Source: Pseudobowmanella zhangzhouensis
GTDB lineage: Bacteria > Pseudomonadota > Gammaproteobacteria > Enterobacterales > Alteromonadaceae
Length of the DNA stretch: 64,000 bases
NCBI RefSeq assembly: GCF_042662685.1
Contig: NZ_JBHSYO010000004.1
Coordinates: 496,001 to 560,000 of the forward strand
Reading direction: 5' to 3'
The notes beneath the pieces were generated by a model. The model was not told where the DNA came from and did no database searches. It saw only the letters and a list, made by a program, of their open reading frames with translations. Position numbers and translations under genes: made by a program. Of this stretch, positions 51,420-58,969 are shown in pieces (position 1 is the stretch's first letter; every line of letters starts with the position of its first letter).

Positions 51420-52682
51420 CTAAAAAATAAAACTGGTAAGCAGAAACAACACGTTAACCTCCCCGGGTTCTCGCGTTGCTAACCCACCGGTCATCGGAGG
51501 TTGCCAAAATCCACTACCCTGGCGTCTGATCCAGCTATGATCCCATTGCACCTTCAGCGCAACCGCATCCGTTACGTTCCAGCGTGCGCCGATTGACGCC
51601 GTTGTCTGGTTCATATTGTAAAAATCGTTGAGAAAACGCGCCCCTTGATAGGTGTCAAAGGCAGGTTGAAACTGCGCGAGCCCGGTTACATTGGCGTTAT
51701 TGAGTAAATCATCGGTGCGATTTGTTTTTGCGAAGCCGACATTGAAAAACCATTGCCAGCTCTCCTGATGGGAAATAAAGCCTGCATAGCCGCTGTAAAC
51801 ATCATGCACGGTTTCGCTGGCACTGCGGATATAGGCTATTTCAGACATGATTGTGATGTTGTCTACATTAAGCTGGCCGCCTATTGAGCTATACCGTGCA
51901 GTTTTGTTATCAAGATCCAACTGACTGATGACTTGCTGTGCATCTGGCCATAGGACGGTGAAAGCTGGGAAAATCTGTTCTAGTGATGTGACCGCATCGA
52001 CCAGCGGCTTAGCATACTGATTATCAAATCGCACCTGGGTGTGATGTATTGCTATCTCCCAATCCAATGACTCCGCTGCTAACACCAGACCAACGACATT
52101 CTCCATTTTAAAGTCACGACTGCTGTTTGTGTTGTCAGCGCTTATCTGCGCATTGGTTTTGCCGTAAAACAATTTCGCTGAATAGGTCTTATCTGCAGCA
52201 CGTGACAGGTACTCTGCATCAAGGCCATCCAAATGACGATGAGGTACGATACCGTATATTTCACTGGGAATTTTAGCGAAGCTGTAGGCGTAATCCACAT
52301 CCCGGTACTCTGTCATTAAAAACAGATCAAACGGCACGCGACCAGCACGAAATATAAAATTTGGCTGAGGTTTGTAACGTACAAAACCCACATTTAACAA
52401 ACCATTCAGATCAGTATCGACTTGGTCACGGTAATGTAATTGAGTGACCACATCCCATTGCGGCGACACCGCCCAGTCAAGCTGAACCCCTATATTGCTG
52501 TGCTCGCGCCAATCCCATTGGCCATCAAACACAGCAGTGGTGCGAGAGTAATCACGCCGGTAACCAAAATCGGCGGAATCAGTCGTAACGATACCAATGG
52601 AACCAAAACCTGAAAACTGAAGGGCTTCATTCGCGAGTGCCTGCACAGAAAGCAGGCTACACAGCCATAACCCCCATCTCAT
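51420..52682 (-). CDS. outer-membrane beta-barrel protein of the PBP/GGDEF operon
   Basis: The 420-residue protein has a signal peptide (MRWGLWLCSLLSVQALANEAL) and a long pattern of alternating polar and hydrophobic residues ending in the outer-membrane C-terminal FLLTSFIF. Sequence such as AVSPQWDVVTQLHYRDQVD and NFIFRAGRVPFDLF suggests a porin-like barrel. The ATG at 52682 has GGAG 9 bases upstream; the frame that runs 147 bases further upstream is not needed. It is the first gene of the minus-strand trio. Confidence 0.82.
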   Translation of the reverse strand: MRWGLWLCSLLSVQALANEALQFSGFGSIGIVTTDSADFGYRRDYSRTTAVFDGQWDWREHSNIGVQLDWAVSPQWDVVTQLHYRDQVDTDLNGLLNVGFVRYKPQPNFIFRAGRVPFDLFLMTEYRDVDYAYSFAKIPSEIYGIVPHRHLDGLDAEYLSRAADKTYSAKLFYGKTNAQISADNTNSSRDFKMENVVGLVLAAESLDWEIAIHHTQVRFDNQYAKPLVDAVTSLEQIFPAFTVLWPDAQQVISQLDLDNKTARYSSIGGQLNVDNITIMSEIAYIRSASETVHDVYSGYAGFISHQESWQWFFNVGFAKTNRTDDLLNNANVTGLAQFQPAFDTYQGARFLNDFYNMNQTTASIGARWNVTDAVALKVQWDHSWIRRQGSGFWQPPMTGGLATREPGEVNVLFLLTSFIF

Positions 52683-53217
52683 AAACACTCCTGATGAAAT
52701 TCGGCAATGGCCGATATGAAAATACCCACTAAACATAGCAAAACTCTCGAAAACCAGAGGGAAAAAATCATAAAAATCAGTATGTTTAACGCACCATTTC
52801 GTTTTCAGAAGGGGGCGGCAGCAAGGCACTTATACTAAGCCCGCTTAATGTTCGTTGTGTTTAGGTAAGAAAGAAACCTATCAAAAAAAAACAATAAGCA
52901 GACTGATGGGCTGGATCGGATTGCCCGGGCTTTCCTGCCCTCACCCTTCGATCCGTCGTCGCAAGCTCCAACGTTCAAATTCATTCCCGATGAATTTGTC
53001 ACAAAGACCAGCAAATAAAAAAGCCCACTCAAAGCTGAGGATAGAAGCTGACTTGAATCACGCGGGGGATTGCTCGGGCTTTCCTGCCCTCACCGCTGCG
53101 CGGCCAGCCTTCGGCTGTCCAAAATTGTTCCCGACAATTTTGTCGAACCCGCAGGGGATCGAAATCGTAAAGATCTCCAAATAAAAAAGCCCACTCAAAT
53201 GAGTGGGCTTTTTTATT
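52683..53217. other. gene-free stretch with two decayed copies of a tRNA-associated repeat
   Basis: Two related pieces follow one another: about 52905-53035 and 53050-53210. Both contain CGGGCTTTCCTGCCCTCACC, an imperfect inverted repeat around TTCCCG (AATTCATTCCCGATGAATTT-like in the first, AAAATTGTTCCCGACAATTTT-like in the second) and the CAAATAAAAAAGCCCACTCAAA element. The second copy leads into the terminator of the tRNA-Glu array. No gene is supported. Confidence 0.6.
53184..53216 (-). terminator. terminator after the tRNA-Ala/Glu cluster
   Basis: A long perfect hairpin: AAATAAAAAAGCCCACTCA pairs with TGAGTGGGCTTTTTTATTT across a 2-base AA. On the minus strand it follows the last tRNA-Glu and has a U-tract. 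Confidence 0.88.
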
Positions 53218-53293
53218 TGGCGTCCCCTAGGGGATTCGAACCCCTGTTACCGCCGTGAAAGGGCGGTGTCCTAGGCCTCTAGACGAAGGGGAC
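53218..53293 (-). tRNA. tRNA-Glu(TTC), third of three
   Basis: 76-base tRNA with anticodon TTC in CCCTTTCACGG, acceptor GTCCCC/GGGGAC, T loop GGTTCGAATCC and encoded CCA. Identical to the other two copies. A terminator hairpin separates it from the second copy. Confidence 0.96.
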
Positions 53294-53477
53294 AGAAAAC
53301 TGTTTTACAAAGCGTTGCTTTGTAAGTTTTCTGTTCAGGTGAGCCGAGCCTGAGAGGCGAACGACCTATTCCTTTGCAGAAAACTGTTTGAGTTTTACTA
53401 CCCGGGAGTTTCCTCCCATTCAGACTTGCGTCTGGCACATGCTCGCCAGGACAAAAACATGCGACTTTTGATTAAAA

Positions 53478-53501
53478 AGCCCGCTCAATGAGCGGGCTTA
53501 T
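53478..53501 (-). terminator. internal hairpin between the second and third tRNA-Glu
   Basis: AAGCCCGCTCA / TGAGCGGGCTT with a 1-2 base loop; on the minus strand it is followed by TTTTTAAT. It should end transcripts before the third tRNA-Glu unless read-through occurs. Confidence 0.75.
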
Positions 53502-53504
53502 ATT

Positions 53505-53580
53505 TGGCGTCCCCTAGGGGATTCGAACCCCTGTTACCGCCGTGAAAGGGCGGTGTCCTAGGCCTCTAGACGAAGGGGAC
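53505..53580 (-). tRNA. tRNA-Glu(TTC), second of three
   Basis: Same 76-base sequence as the copy at 53218-53293. Together with the 174 bases above it, it is a 250-base repeat of 53218-53467 with three base differences. Confidence 0.96.
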
Positions 53581-53754
53581 AGAAAACTGTTTTACAAAGC
53601 GTTGCTTTGTAAGTTTTCTGTTCAGGTGAGCCGAGCCTGTGAGGCGAACGACCTATTCCTTTGCAGAAAACTATTTGAGTTTTACTACCCGGGAGTTTCC
53701 TCCCATTCAGACTTGCGTCTGGCACATGCTCGCCAGGACAAAAACATGTGACTT
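53505..53754. repeat. 250-base tandem copy of the tRNA-Glu unit (with 53218-53467)
   Basis: 53218-53467 and 53505-53754 are colinear, differing at three positions in the spacer (A/T, G/A and C/T). Each spacer has an 18-base hairpin (ACAGAAAACT...TACAAAGC with its complement) immediately before the tRNA 5' end on the minus strand. Confidence 0.92.
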
Positions 53755-53761
53755 GTAAAGT

Positions 53762-53837
53762 TGGCGTCCCCTAGGGGATTCGAACCCCTGTTACCGCCGT
53801 GAAAGGGCGGTGTCCTAGGCCTCTAGACGAAGGGGAC
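53762..53837 (-). tRNA. tRNA-Glu(TTC), first of three
   Basis: Same 76-base sequence as the other copies. It lies 46 bases after tRNA-Ala on the minus strand and shares its promoter. Confidence 0.96.
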
Positions 53838-53883
53838 TAAACCTTCTCTAAATAACACTGTGCAAAGCACAATGTCAGAAACT

Positions 53884-53959
<76 letters not shown>

Positions 53960-54028
53960 AAGTTTATTCACTCTACCTGAAGCTAGGCCTTCCTGGTCGA
54001 GTGTCGCTGTTCCCTGACAGCGGGGCGC

Positions 54029-54057
54029 ATTCTAGGCATGCCCCCCGATCATGTCAA
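54029..54057 (-). promoter_or_regulatory. sigma-70 promoter of the tRNA-Ala/Glu cluster
   Basis: On the minus strand TTGACA (54052-54057) is followed after 17 bases by TAGAAT (54029-54034), then GCGCCCC, a GC-rich discriminator of the kind under stringent control. It starts 70 bases before tRNA-Ala. Confidence 0.88.
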
Positions 54058-54073
54058 CGACTTTTTTATGGAT

Positions 54074-55483
54074 TTATACGCTTTGCTGTCTGTTTGCTAT
54101 AAAAGTGAGCGCTTTGTCGATTCTCTGTTCAACCTGCGCCTGCGAGAGCAGTGCAAGCGTCACATCCAGCGATGGAGAATTACCACCACCAGTCGTTGCA
54201 ACACGCAGTGGCATACCCACTTTACCCATACCGATTTGCAGCTCATCTGCAGTGGCATTGATCGCCGCATGAATCGATTCTGCATCCCAACTCGTCAGTG
54301 CAGCCAGCTTTTGCTTGACCAGCGTCAGTGGCTCAGCAGCAACCGGACGAAGATGGCTTTTCGCTGATTTTTCTTCAAAATCTGCAAACTCTTCGTAGAA
54401 ATAACGGCTTACCTCAGCCAATTCCTTCAGGGTTTTCACACGCTCAGCCTGAATCGCAATCACGCTCTCCAGCGCCGGGCCCTGGCTTAAGTCGATACCT
54501 TGCTGCTCAAAATGCCATTTGGCATGTTCCGCTACCTCACCTGCCGGCATGGTCTTGATGTAATGCTGGTTCAACCAAATCAGTTTATCCGTATTAAATG
54601 CAGAGGCCGACTGACCAATGGCATCCAGACTAAATAAGTTGATCATCTCTTCCAGACTGAAAATTTCCTGATCGCCGTGCGACCAACCTAAGCGTACTAA
54701 ATAGTTCAGCAGCGCCTGGGGCAGGAAACCGTCATCGCGATACTGCATAACACTGACAGCACCATGGCGTTTAGACAGCTTTTTACCGTCATCACCCAGA
54801 ATCATTGAAACGTGTGCATAATCCGGGATAGGCGCACCCAATGCTTCAAGAATATTGATCTGACGCGGGGTGTTATTGATATGGTCTTCACCACGAATCA
54901 CGTGCGTGATACCCATTTCCCAGTCATCAATCACCACACAGAAGTTATAGGTCGGTGAACCGTCACTGCGCTGAATAATCAGGTCATCCAGTTCATTATT
55001 GGAAATTTCGATACGGCCACGGATATGGTCGTTAATGATGACACTGCCCTGCTCCGGGTTTTTAAAGCGCACCACAAAATCACCGTCCTGCTCTGGCGCA
55101 TGGTGACGACATTTACCATCGTATTTAGGCTTTTTACCTTCAGCCATTTGCTGTTCACGCAGCGCATCCAAGCGCTCACGGGAGCAATAACATTTATATG
55201 CAGTGCCTGCTTCGAGCATTTGCTGGATGTAATCTTTATAACGGTCGAAACGCTTTGTCTGATAGTACGGGCCTTCGTCATGGTTCAGCCCCAGCCAGTT
55301 CATCCCTTCCAGAATCGCCTCGATGGCCTCCGGAGTAGAACGTTCCAAATCGGTATCTTCGATACGCAACACAAATTTGCCGCCCTGGCTTTTTGCATAG
55401 AGCCAGGAATACAGTGCCGTGCGGGCACCACCTACGTGTAAATAGCCAGTTGGGCTTGGAGCAAAGCGGGTAACTACCGTCAT
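54074..55483 (-). CDS. gltX: glutamyl-tRNA synthetase
   Basis: GltX charges tRNA-Glu. The 469-residue class I synthetase has the HIGH-like motif FAPSPTGYLHVGGART (residues 7-22), the KMSKS-like DGKKLSKRHGA motif (about 236-246), and CYC...HH zinc residues (C98/C100, then CRHH near 125-128). Length matches E. coli GltX (471). It is upstream of the tRNA-Ala/Glu cluster on the same strand, a neat grouping of enzyme and substrate genes. Confidence 0.97.
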   Translation of the reverse strand: MTVVTRFAPSPTGYLHVGGARTALYSWLYAKSQGGKFVLRIEDTDLERSTPEAIEAILEGMNWLGLNHDEGPYYQTKRFDRYKDYIQQMLEAGTAYKCYCSRERLDALREQQMAEGKKPKYDGKCRHHAPEQDGDFVVRFKNPEQGSVIINDHIRGRIEISNNELDDLIIQRSDGSPTYNFCVVIDDWEMGITHVIRGEDHINNTPRQINILEALGAPIPDYAHVSMILGDDGKKLSKRHGAVSVMQYRDDGFLPQALLNYLVRLGWSHGDQEIFSLEEMINLFSLDAIGQSASAFNTDKLIWLNQHYIKTMPAGEVAEHAKWHFEQQGIDLSQGPALESVIAIQAERVKTLKELAEVSRYFYEEFADFEEKSAKSHLRPVAAEPLTLVKQKLAALTSWDAESIHAAINATADELQIGMGKVGMPLRVATTGGGNSPSLDVTLALLSQAQVEQRIDKALTFIANRQQSV

Positions 55484-55769
55484 AATCTTTAAGAATTCAG
55501 TTAAAACACAAATCTAAGGGGGCGAATTCTATCCTAATCCCCGCAGGGTTGCTAACCCGCCGCCGCAAATTAACGTCGGATCCCGTTACTGGGACAGGTC
55601 GGCACGGAATTGCTCTTTATAGCGGCGGGACACAGGCAACACCTGACCACTTAAATTGTGCCCTGTCACCAGAGGTAAATACTTTGGTCGGCTCCAACGG
55701 TTTTTATAGTGGTTGCACACACTGGAATATGATACTTAACGGCTCTTATGTTTTTGGGGCCGGTTAACG

Positions 55770-56465
55770 TTGAACACAAGTATACAAGGGGCGAGGGATT
55801 CACTGCCATTGGTGCTGGCAGCCGTGCCATTTGGCATTGTTTTTGGTGCCATGGGACAGGCACAGGGGTTACCCGACTATATTGTACTGGCATTTTCTGC
55901 GCTGGTGTTTGCTGGCTCGTCACAGTTTGTCGCGATGACCCTCATCGGCACTGGCGCTTCGCCACTGATTATCATACTCACCACCTGGGTAATCAATCTG
56001 CGTCATATGTTATACGGGGTGAGTTTGATCCCTACAGTGAAACACCTGCCTTTAAAAATGCGCTTACCCATGGGCTTTTTTCTCACCGACGAAACCTTTG
56101 CCACTGTGGTGAATAAACTCAGCCAACAACCAAATCAACAGGTTGATCCTGCTTATTTCTTCGGTTCTGGCTTACTGATGTACAGCAACTGGGTAGCCTG
56201 TACTTATTTGGGCATAGTCGCGGGTCATCAATTCCCTCAACTCACCAGCTTTGGCCTGGATATCGCGATGGTTGTTGCCTTTGCGGGGATCGTGGTTGCC
56301 AACTTGCGATTGCCCAGCCATTGGGTGTGTGCCGGCGTTGCCGCCATTGCTGGCGTCCTGACTTATAGCTGGCCACATAAGACCGGCCTGTTGTTTTCTG
56401 CCATCGTGGCAATTATCGCCGGCGTGATGGCAGAAGATTATGTCGGGAGTAAACCGCATGACTGA
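55770..56465 (+). CDS. azlC: branched-chain amino acid exporter subunit AzlC
   Basis: The 231-residue membrane protein has AzlC features: GARDSLPLVLAAVPFGIVFGAMG at the N-terminus, SALVFAGSSQFVAM (about 43-56), INLRHMLYGVSL (about 76-87) and a further four to five helices. AzlCD pairs export branched-chain amino acids or related compounds. The start is TTG at 55770; no ATG fits the conserved N-terminus. The azlD start overlaps its stop by 8 bases. Confidence 0.92.
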   Translation: MNTSIQGARDSLPLVLAAVPFGIVFGAMGQAQGLPDYIVLAFSALVFAGSSQFVAMTLIGTGASPLIIILTTWVINLRHMLYGVSLIPTVKHLPLKMRLPMGFFLTDETFATVVNKLSQQPNQQVDPAYFFGSGLLMYSNWVACTYLGIVAGHQFPQLTSFGLDIAMVVAFAGIVVANLRLPSHWVCAGVAAIAGVLTYSWPHKTGLLFSAIVAIIAGVMAEDYVGSKPHD

Positions 56466-56772
56466 ATGGCTTATTATTGGCGGCATGGTTGCTGTCACCT
56501 TTACGCCGCGCACATTGCCCTTATTACTGGCAAATCGCCTGCGTTTGCCACCACGCTTACATCAGGCGCTGGGCTATGTTCCGGTGGCAGTGCTAACCGT
56601 GATCATTGTGCAAACCAGTTTTTATCCCGCCGGTGAGTTACAGTTGCACTGGCGCAATCCCTATTTGTGGGGACTGGTCGTTGCGTTGATTTCAGCACGA
56701 TGTCAGCCACGTTTATTGCTTACTGTGCTATTAGGAATGTGCAGTTATGCGCTGGCGAAATGGTTGATGTAG
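56458..56772 (+). CDS. azlD: AzlD family subunit
   Basis: The 104-residue protein has three helices (about 3-22, 40-58, 68-98) and the usual AzlD start MTEWLIIGGMVAVTFTPRTLPLLL with the TPRTLP turn and a middle LGYVPVAVLTVII. It works with AzlC. The ATG at 56458 overlaps the azlC stop, so the two are coupled. Confidence 0.9.
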   Translation: MTEWLIIGGMVAVTFTPRTLPLLLANRLRLPPRLHQALGYVPVAVLTVIIVQTSFYPAGELQLHWRNPYLWGLVVALISARCQPRLLLTVLLGMCSYALAKWLM

Positions 56773-56855
56773 CCCTGAAACGCACAAAGTTTCGCCGAAC
56801 AATCGGTCAAATGCTCATAGTTTGCGCACTTGAACAAAATGCCTGAGTTTTTGTG

Positions 56856-56883
56856 TTGACAGCTTTAAAAGCAAACCTATAAT
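56856..56883 (+). promoter_or_regulatory. sigma-70 promoter of the tRNA-Val array
   Basis: TTGACA (56856-56861), 16 bases, TATAAT (56878-56883), then AGCGCCCC, a GC-rich discriminator. The first tRNA starts 43 bases after the -10. Confidence 0.92.
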
Positions 56884-56926
56884 AGCGCCCCACTTACAGC
56901 GCAACAGCGAAGTAAGCCGAAAGAAC

Positions 56927-57002
56927 GGATGGTTAGCTCAGTTGGGAGAGCACCGCCCTTACAAGGCGGGGGTCACTGGTTCAAGCCCAGTACCATCCAC
57001 CA
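56927..57002 (+). tRNA. tRNA-Val(TAC), first of three
   Basis: 76-base tRNA with anticodon TAC in CGCCCTTACAAGGCG, acceptor GGATGGT/ACCATCC, T loop GGTTCAAGCCC and encoded CCA. Confidence 0.96.
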
Positions 57003-57020
57003 CTTCTTTCATCTCAGGAC

Positions 57021-57096
57021 GGATGGTTAGCTCAGTTGGGAGAGCACCGCCCTTACAAGGCGGGGGTCACTGGTTCAAGCCCAGTACCATCCACCA
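57021..57096 (+). tRNA. tRNA-Val(TAC), second of three
   Basis: Identical to the first copy; 18 bases of spacer separate them. Confidence 0.96.
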
Positions 57097-57115
57097 CTTC
57101 CTGAACATCTTTTAT

Positions 57116-57191
57116 GGATGGTTAGCTCAGTTGGGAGAGCACCGCCCTTACAAGGCGGGGGTCACTGGTTCAAGCCCAGTACCATCCACCA
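57116..57191 (+). tRNA. tRNA-Val(TAC), third of three
   Basis: Identical to the first two copies; 19 bases of spacer. The next gene starts 88 bases further on and no terminator is evident between them. Confidence 0.96.
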
Positions 57192-57279
57192 CTTTCTGCA
57201 TAAATTTTCTGATTTCACTTACCTAATTCCGCTTGTGTACGATAACCTAACCATTATTCGCAGCAACGCATCAGGATTC

Positions 57280-58902
57280 ATGGGTAAGGATTTTGCCAAG
57301 CATATCAATGCACTGATTATCGACGATCAGGTCCTCGTTCAGGGTTACCTTAAATTTTCCCTGCAGGAGCTGGGGTTCGAGCGCATCACCTATGCCGACC
57401 AAACCGATAAAGCGATTGAACAAATTCGTACCCATGAATTCGACCTTATCCTCTGTTCTTATGATTTAAAGAAAGAGCAGGAAGGATTGCATCTATATCA
57501 ACGCTTAATTGAGCACCGCCTGCTCTCCCCCGCAACCGCCTTTGTTTTTATCAGTGCCGATACATCCGCAGAACTGGTACACAGTATTGTTGAATTGCAG
57601 CCGGATGATTTTCTGGTCAAGCCCTTTACTGTCAAGCAGTTGGAAAAACGACTGCGCAAGGTACTCAGCCACAAGCGAGCACTACGCGATATTTACAAGT
57701 TGATCGAGCTGGATGAATACGACAAAGCGCTGGCACAAACCGAAGCGTTTCTGACCGAGCCAGCCCATGCAGAGCATTATCCTGCTGCGCTGCGCCTCAA
57801 AGGCGAGTTACTGATCCACTGCGAACGATTTGAAGATGCCCGCGACTTTTATCAGGCGATTCTCAATATTCAGAACTTTGCCTGGGCACAACTGGGCCTG
57901 ATTGAGGCACTGCTTAAGCTAGGTCAGGAAGACGAAGCGGAAAAACGCCTGCTGCGTCTGGCATTAAAACCCGACGCACAATTACGCGCCTTCGACATGC
58001 TGGCAGATATCAAAATCAAACAGGAAGATTTTGATATGGCATTAGAAAGTACCCTGCTGGCCAGTGAAATATCGCCACGTAATCTGCAGCGCCATCATAA
58101 GGCGATGAATTTGTCCCGCCTCACCCATGATTACGCTACCCAATTCGATGTGGCGAAAAAAATCGTACGTTATGCCCGTCACTCGGTACATGACGAACCG
58201 GAAATGTATCTGAATGTGGCACGCGCTGGTGTTGACTACGCCATGGCTTCCGACGATGAGCAAACCACCGTGCTGCTGGCGCAGTCGACCGATTATTTAC
58301 GCCGTTTCCGTAAGCAGTTCCCCAAAGTGCATATGGATGATCAAATCAATGTGATCAGTGCACGCATTCTGTATTTGCAGAATGAAAAAGACAAAGCCAA
58401 GGCGCTGATCGAACAAATCAATGATGACGCCCTGCACACCGACAGCATGGATACCTTGTTGGATAAGGCCAAAGCCTTTCATGAACTGGGCATGTTTGAA
58501 AAGTCTCTGCATGTGATGAACGAAATCGAAAACCGCGCGCAGAGCCAGCCGGAAGAAGGGCAAATTTTTCTGCGCTACATCCAACAGGAAAAATCCGAGC
58601 GCGAGTCGATTCGACAAACACCCAAAGCACTCAACAACTCTGCGGTGTCCTTCTATCAGCGAGGCGAGTTGGATAAAGCCCTTAGTGCATTTCGTCAGGC
58701 GTTTCGTATTATGCCGAAAAGCCCATCCATTGCCCTTAACCTACTGCAAACCATTGTGGTAAAAGGCAAAGAGAGTGCTGTCACGGGCAATGCCCGCGAG
58801 GTGATGGAACGCTGCATTTATACCATCGAAAACAGTGACCTGAACGACGAGCAAACCGAGCGCTACAACCGTATTCGCGGCTATTTGCAGGAATTACTCT
58901 AA
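57280..58902 (+). CDS. receiver-like and TPR-repeat protein with degenerate receiver
   Basis: The 540-residue protein begins with a CheY-like receiver (about 8-125): acidic pair D15-D16, VKPF lysine K114 and FISAD near residue 90 are present. The usual phospho-acceptor Asp at the end of strand 3 is Ser60 (LILCSYDL instead of LILCDYxL). TPR-like helical repeats follow (about 140-530, with RLKGELLIHCERFEDARDFYQAIL and SFYQRGELDKALSAFRQAFRI). Relatives exist in Vibrio and Shewanella, of unclear function. It was started at the ATG 57280; an open frame further upstream runs through the third tRNA-Val and is discarded. Confidence 0.85.
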   Translation: MGKDFAKHINALIIDDQVLVQGYLKFSLQELGFERITYADQTDKAIEQIRTHEFDLILCSYDLKKEQEGLHLYQRLIEHRLLSPATAFVFISADTSAELVHSIVELQPDDFLVKPFTVKQLEKRLRKVLSHKRALRDIYKLIELDEYDKALAQTEAFLTEPAHAEHYPAALRLKGELLIHCERFEDARDFYQAILNIQNFAWAQLGLIEALLKLGQEDEAEKRLLRLALKPDAQLRAFDMLADIKIKQEDFDMALESTLLASEISPRNLQRHHKAMNLSRLTHDYATQFDVAKKIVRYARHSVHDEPEMYLNVARAGVDYAMASDDEQTTVLLAQSTDYLRRFRKQFPKVHMDDQINVISARILYLQNEKDKAKALIEQINDDALHTDSMDTLLDKAKAFHELGMFEKSLHVMNEIENRAQSQPEEGQIFLRYIQQEKSERESIRQTPKALNNSAVSFYQRGELDKALSAFRQAFRIMPKSPSIALNLLQTIVVKGKESAVTGNAREVMERCIYTIENSDLNDEQTERYNRIRGYLQELL

Positions 58903-58969
58903 GCTTTTTTTGCGCTAGTTGGGTAAAACTCAGTACCATAGCCCCACTCTTTCATTCTTGTCTGCCTTC

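Noticed and set aside
52835..53258. Several frames over the repeats and into the tRNA-Glu gene
   Set aside because: They run through terminators and the tRNA itself; the tail typical of ORFs called over tRNAs (GFEPLLPP) shows they are artefacts.
53542..53751. 69-codon plus-strand frame over tRNA-Glu
   Set aside because: It lies antisense over a tRNA and its spacer repeat; no protein likeness.
55484..55769. Region between gltX and azlC
   Set aside because: A 72-codon frame at 55549 lacks protein likeness; nothing else is seen there except the likely divergent promoters.
56942..57226. 94-codon frame through the tRNA-Val array
   Set aside because: The repeated SSVGRAPPLQGGGHW-type translation is just the tRNA read as protein.
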